Positions 61,451-64,000 of a DNA stretch of 64,000 bases are shown here, piece by piece. Origin of the DNA: JAHOYW01 sp963664605. GTDB taxonomy: Bacteria > Verrucomicrobiota > Lentisphaeria > Victivallales > Victivallaceae. Made by a program: the position numbers and the translations under genes. The stretch covers positions 2,790,001 through 2,854,000 of the forward strand of contig OY761536.1 of NCBI GenBank assembly GCA_963664605.1, read 5' to 3'. Every line of letters begins with the position of its first letter. Positions within the stretch are counted from its first letter, which is position 1. The notes below the pieces were generated by a model, which searched no databases, had not been told where the DNA came from, and saw nothing but the letters and a program-made list of their open reading frames with translations.

Positions 61451-61511
61451 TCCTGCTATTATTTTAAATGTTTAACTCATAAAAAGCAAATCAAACTACT
61501 ATTTAGCAGGA
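61451..61511 (-). promoter_or_regulatory. Long-range inverted repeat sequestering the kinase ribosome site
   Basis: TCCTGCTA (61451-61458) and TAGCAGGA (61504-61511) are perfect 8-bp arms, 45 bases apart. The right arm, on the minus strand, contains the AGGA of AGGAGG, 11 bases before the 61437 start. Could hide the ribosome site. Confidence 0.4.
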
Positions 61512-61513
61512 AT

Positions 61514-62974
61514 TTATTTTTGTTCCAAGCTCATAATACTGTTGGGTTTGCTTATATAATGAGCGACATTGCCATCAGGCCAGATAACTTTTATTTTCAC
61601 CCGGCCGCTGTATTCACCGATCCCAAAGTGCAGACTTAAATCATTCTGATTGCCCTCACCTGTTCCCGCTTCGACTTGACGAATATATTTTTTGCCGCCG
61701 CAATCGGCAATAACCTTAGCGCCTATAGCAGAAGTATTGGGAGCCTTGCCTTTCAAAACTACTTTCACCCAATTACCGGTGTCGCTTACATTGCGGTAAA
61801 GAAAACCGCCGGTCAGTAAATCAATACGTCCGTCATTATCAAAATCAGCAAACGCATTCTGGTAAGAGCGACGTTCCTTGATTTTACTCTGCGGCGTAAT
61901 ATCAGCAAACTTCCAGCCTCCGAGATTATGAAACAGCCGCCCATTATCGCGCTTATAGACCGTAGTGAAGAAAAGATCCACAAGCCCGTCATTATCTATA
62001 TCAGCCGCAGCAGGTGACGCATATGATTCCTGCCATGGAATTTTAGCCAAAGCGCTTTTGTCGATAAAATGATATTTTTTATCCGGCCCGCCGTTTTTGA
62101 GCAGCATAGGGCGGTCCTGATATGCCGGGGGGTGGGAGAAATTCCCGACAAAAATATCGAAATAAGTATCGTTATCAAAATCCGCCCAAAGCGAACCGAT
62201 TGTATGTCCGGAAGAGCCGTAAGGGATTTTTAAACAATTCTTAAAGACTACATTTTTGCGTTCACTTCCGGCACAGCCATACTGCCTCGCCATGTCAGTT
62301 TTTTTCCATCCTCCCTGGTTAACCCAGAGAAAGTTTGGCATCAGACGGTAATTGGAAACATAAACATCCATTAACCCGTCGTTGTTAAAATCACAGCTGA
62401 CGGCACTGCGACCACGCATAAGTTTATCGTCCGGGGCTTCCCATTGTTTGACTAATGCGCCTTTATCATTACGCAAAATAACATCACGAAAGCCTATCTG
62501 TTTTTTCCATATTTCATAATTAACCGCATAAATATCCACCCAGCCGTCATTATTCAAATCCGCTGCGGATGCAGCACGAGTAGCCTGAGCCGGATTTTTA
62601 AAAGCTTTACCTATGCTAAACTTGAAGTCCCCCTGCCCTAAATACAGCTTGCCGCCTCTGGAGAAAAAATAAATATCTTTTTTGCCGTCACCATTGAAAT
62701 CCGCTACCACACACCCACCGCGCACCGAACTTATCCCGGAATTTCGGGTTACATCAGTAAATCTTTCACCATCTACATTCCGCCATATTCTGCCGTTGGA
62801 AACAATATCCGGCCTACCATCATCATTCAAATCAGCCCATGCCGCGGCTTTATTGCCGAGCTTATGAAGCCCGGACTTTACAGTAACATCTTCAAACTCA
62901 ATCTGCTGTGCAACGCATGAACACATTAGCGTCAAAACCGCAAAACCACAAAAAATCCTTAAAGCCTTCATCAT
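61514..62974 (-). CDS. FG-GAP/VCBS-repeat lipoprotein with ASPIC/UnbV domain
   Basis: 486 residues, lipoprotein signal (IFCGFAVLTLMCSC). Repeated DxNxDGxxD calcium-binding loops (ADLNDDGRPDIV, ADFNGDGKKDIYF, ADLNNDGWVDIY, DFNNDGLMDVYV, DFDNDTYFDIFV, DIDNDGLVDLFF, DFDNDGRIDLLTG) give a seven-bladed β-propeller. The ASPIC/UnbV end follows (GIGEYSGRVKIKVIWPDGNVAHY). A surface-exposed binding protein of PVC bacteria, function unknown. Confidence 0.9.
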   Translation of the reverse strand: MMKALRIFCGFAVLTLMCSCVAQQIEFEDVTVKSGLHKLGNKAAAWADLNDDGRPDIVSNGRIWRNVDGERFTDVTRNSGISSVRGGCVVADFNGDGKKDIYFFSRGGKLYLGQGDFKFSIGKAFKNPAQATRAASAADLNNDGWVDIYAVNYEIWKKQIGFRDVILRNDKGALVKQWEAPDDKLMRGRSAVSCDFNNDGLMDVYVSNYRLMPNFLWVNQGGWKKTDMARQYGCAGSERKNVVFKNCLKIPYGSSGHTIGSLWADFDNDTYFDIFVGNFSHPPAYQDRPMLLKNGGPDKKYHFIDKSALAKIPWQESYASPAAADIDNDGLVDLFFTTVYKRDNGRLFHNLGGWKFADITPQSKIKERRSYQNAFADFDNDGRIDLLTGGFLYRNVSDTGNWVKVVLKGKAPNTSAIGAKVIADCGGKKYIRQVEAGTGEGNQNDLSLHFGIGEYSGRVKIKVIWPDGNVAHYISKPNSIMSLEQK

Positions 62975-62999
62975 TATTTCCTTCCATATAAACTTAAAA

Positions 63000-64000
63000 C
63001 TATTTTATATATACACATTTGGCTCTGGGAGATATAGAGCATAAAATATCATAAGAATGAGTATTTTTTAATTCCGCCCAGCTTTGCAACGGGATAGTTT
63101 CATTGCCTTGACTACCGATAAAAACAACTTCGTCACCGCACGCGGCATCAGGAACTTGACTTAAATCAACCGTTGTGTAGTCCATTGACACCCGCCCGAT
63201 AATAGGACATTTTTTCCCGCGGATCAAAACATGTCCGCAATTCGATAGAGCCAATGGCAAACCATCCGCGTAACCGGCGGCAACAGTTCCGACAATTGTA
63301 TCCTTGTCAAGCTGATGAGTTTTAGCATAACCAATGTAATAGCCTTCAGGCAGTTCCCGTGCCAATACCAGTTTAGCCTTGAAAGCAATAACCGGTTTCA
63401 AGTCAAGATTCTGCTGATTACTGTATCCATAAATATTCAACCCCATACGGACCCGGTTAAAAGGCTTCCTATATGCCTGTGGATAATTATTTATTCCATC
63501 GCTGTTGGCAGCATGGATATTTTTAAAACAGATGCCGTCATTCCCCAGATCCTCTACGAGTTTTTGAAAAGATTTTATCTGGAGTTCGGTATAATCGCTC
63601 CGGGTGTCATCCGCAACCGGAAAATGCGAATAGATTCCAATACATTCCAAATTAGGCAGCTTGATAATTTTTTTTATTTCCTCATGAGCTTTACCAAGCA
63701 ATATGCCAAGACGCCCCATGCCGGAATCAACAAGTATCTGGTATTGAACTGATTTGTTCTGCCTGACAGCTTCTTCGCTGACTTGGCGGGCGCCGTCAAA
63801 ATCATTGACCGGCAGAATAAGGTCAGCTTCAACTGCGGCCGGAACTTCTTCAGGAAGAACATTTCCGAGGATCATCACCGGCAATCCCATATCTTCAAGT
63901 TCCAGAGCCTCATTTACATCGGCCACCCCGAAACTGTCAGCGCCGGCTTCTTTGCAGACCTGAGCTATCTCCAGCACTCCGAGCCCGTAGCCGTTGGCCT
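63000..64000 (-). CDS. alr: Alanine racemase, C-terminal part (runs off right edge)
   Basis: The minus-strand frame is open to base 64000. Just inside the edge it reads ANGYGLGVLEIAQ, the part of the KANAYGHG-type motif following the PLP lysine, so the start and PLP lysine lie beyond the window. VDSGMGRLG, GIYSHFPVADD, RVRMGLNIYG, GYAKTHQLDKDTIVGTVAAGYADG and GRVSMDYTTVDLS are diagnostic of fold-III alanine racemase. It makes D-alanine for peptidoglycan. An internal GTG at 63977 is not the start. Confidence 0.93.
   Translation of the reverse strand, partial: ANGYGLGVLEIAQVCKEAGADSFGVADVNEALELEDMGLPVMILGNVLPEEVPAAVEADLILPVNDFDGARQVSEEAVRQNKSVQYQILVDSGMGRLGILLGKAHEEIKKIIKLPNLECIGIYSHFPVADDTRSDYTELQIKSFQKLVEDLGNDGICFKNIHAANSDGINNYPQAYRKPFNRVRMGLNIYGYSNQQNLDLKPVIAFKAKLVLARELPEGYYIGYAKTHQLDKDTIVGTVAAGYADGLPLALSNCGHVLIRGKKCPIIGRVSMDYTTVDLSQVPDAACGDEVVFIGSQGNETIPLQSWAELKNTHSYDILCSISPRAKCVYIK

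Overview
The window most resembles a chromosomal segment from a member of the Lentisphaerota (Victivallis/Lentisphaera-like, in the PVC superphylum). This is an inference from gene content. The supporting genes are a pseudopilin with the H-X9-DG C-terminal signature, DUF4838 and DUF4091 glycan-degradation proteins, GntR-HTH/LacI-sensor hybrid regulators, a Ser/Thr kinase fused to a formylglycine-enzyme-like domain, LL-diaminopimelate aminotransferase, and FG-GAP/ASPIC proteins. I see no phage, transposase, integrase or CRISPR array.

Layout. 1-296: start of a zinc-type dehydrogenase that runs off the left edge. 354-2312: ABC-F ATPase. 2418-7424 (-): three coupled genes for a four-helix MotA/ExbB-like membrane protein, an anchored coiled-coil protein and a transmembrane kinase with a C-terminal FGE-like domain. 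7615-11664 (-): deacetylase-like protein, universal stress protein, a frameshifted Cys-rich mini-gene, and an IclR regulator with an FAD oxidoreductase. 11764-14406 (-): thiI, pdxB, DUF1805. 14549-18620 (+): dapL, DUF47-pit phosphate uptake, nfu, hslO.

19038-32358 (+) is an AT-richer glycan-utilisation region. It holds secreted DUF4091, DUF4838 and carbohydrate-binding-like proteins, a GntR/LacI-type regulator, a glycosidase-like protein, a pseudopilin and an M14 carboxypeptidase. Two near-identical promoter/operator elements, one before the first gene and one before the regulator, suggest the regulator controls both itself and the cluster. A tRNA-Gly(CCC) closes the region.

32643-45942 (-) is mostly housekeeping: purC, rplU, Nif3-like, PSP1/RicT-like, citrate synthase, an ion channel and an HD hydrolase. 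It also contains a six-gene ABC-2 export operon (37843-43247). 46114-49723: divergent GntR/LacI and IclR regulators, the latter followed by a second FAD oxidoreductase.

49820-55115 (+) is the most unusual locus. Five overlapping genes encode a PqqD-like protein, an ATP-grasp ligase, a diaminopimelate-decarboxylase-type PLP enzyme whose N-terminus looks like a RiPP leader peptide, a urea-transporter/M23-peptidase fusion and a small TPR protein. I propose it makes and handles a peptide-linked or amino-acid-derived product. The chemistry is unknown.

55174-58808 (-) is an organoarsenical-resistance-type operon (ArsR, DUF318/ArsP-like permease, two thioredoxin-like proteins, ArsF-like, ArsG-like) with a clear ArsR operator. 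58840-64000 (-): an orphan multidomain sensor histidine kinase, an FG-GAP/ASPIC lipoprotein, and alanine racemase running off the right edge.
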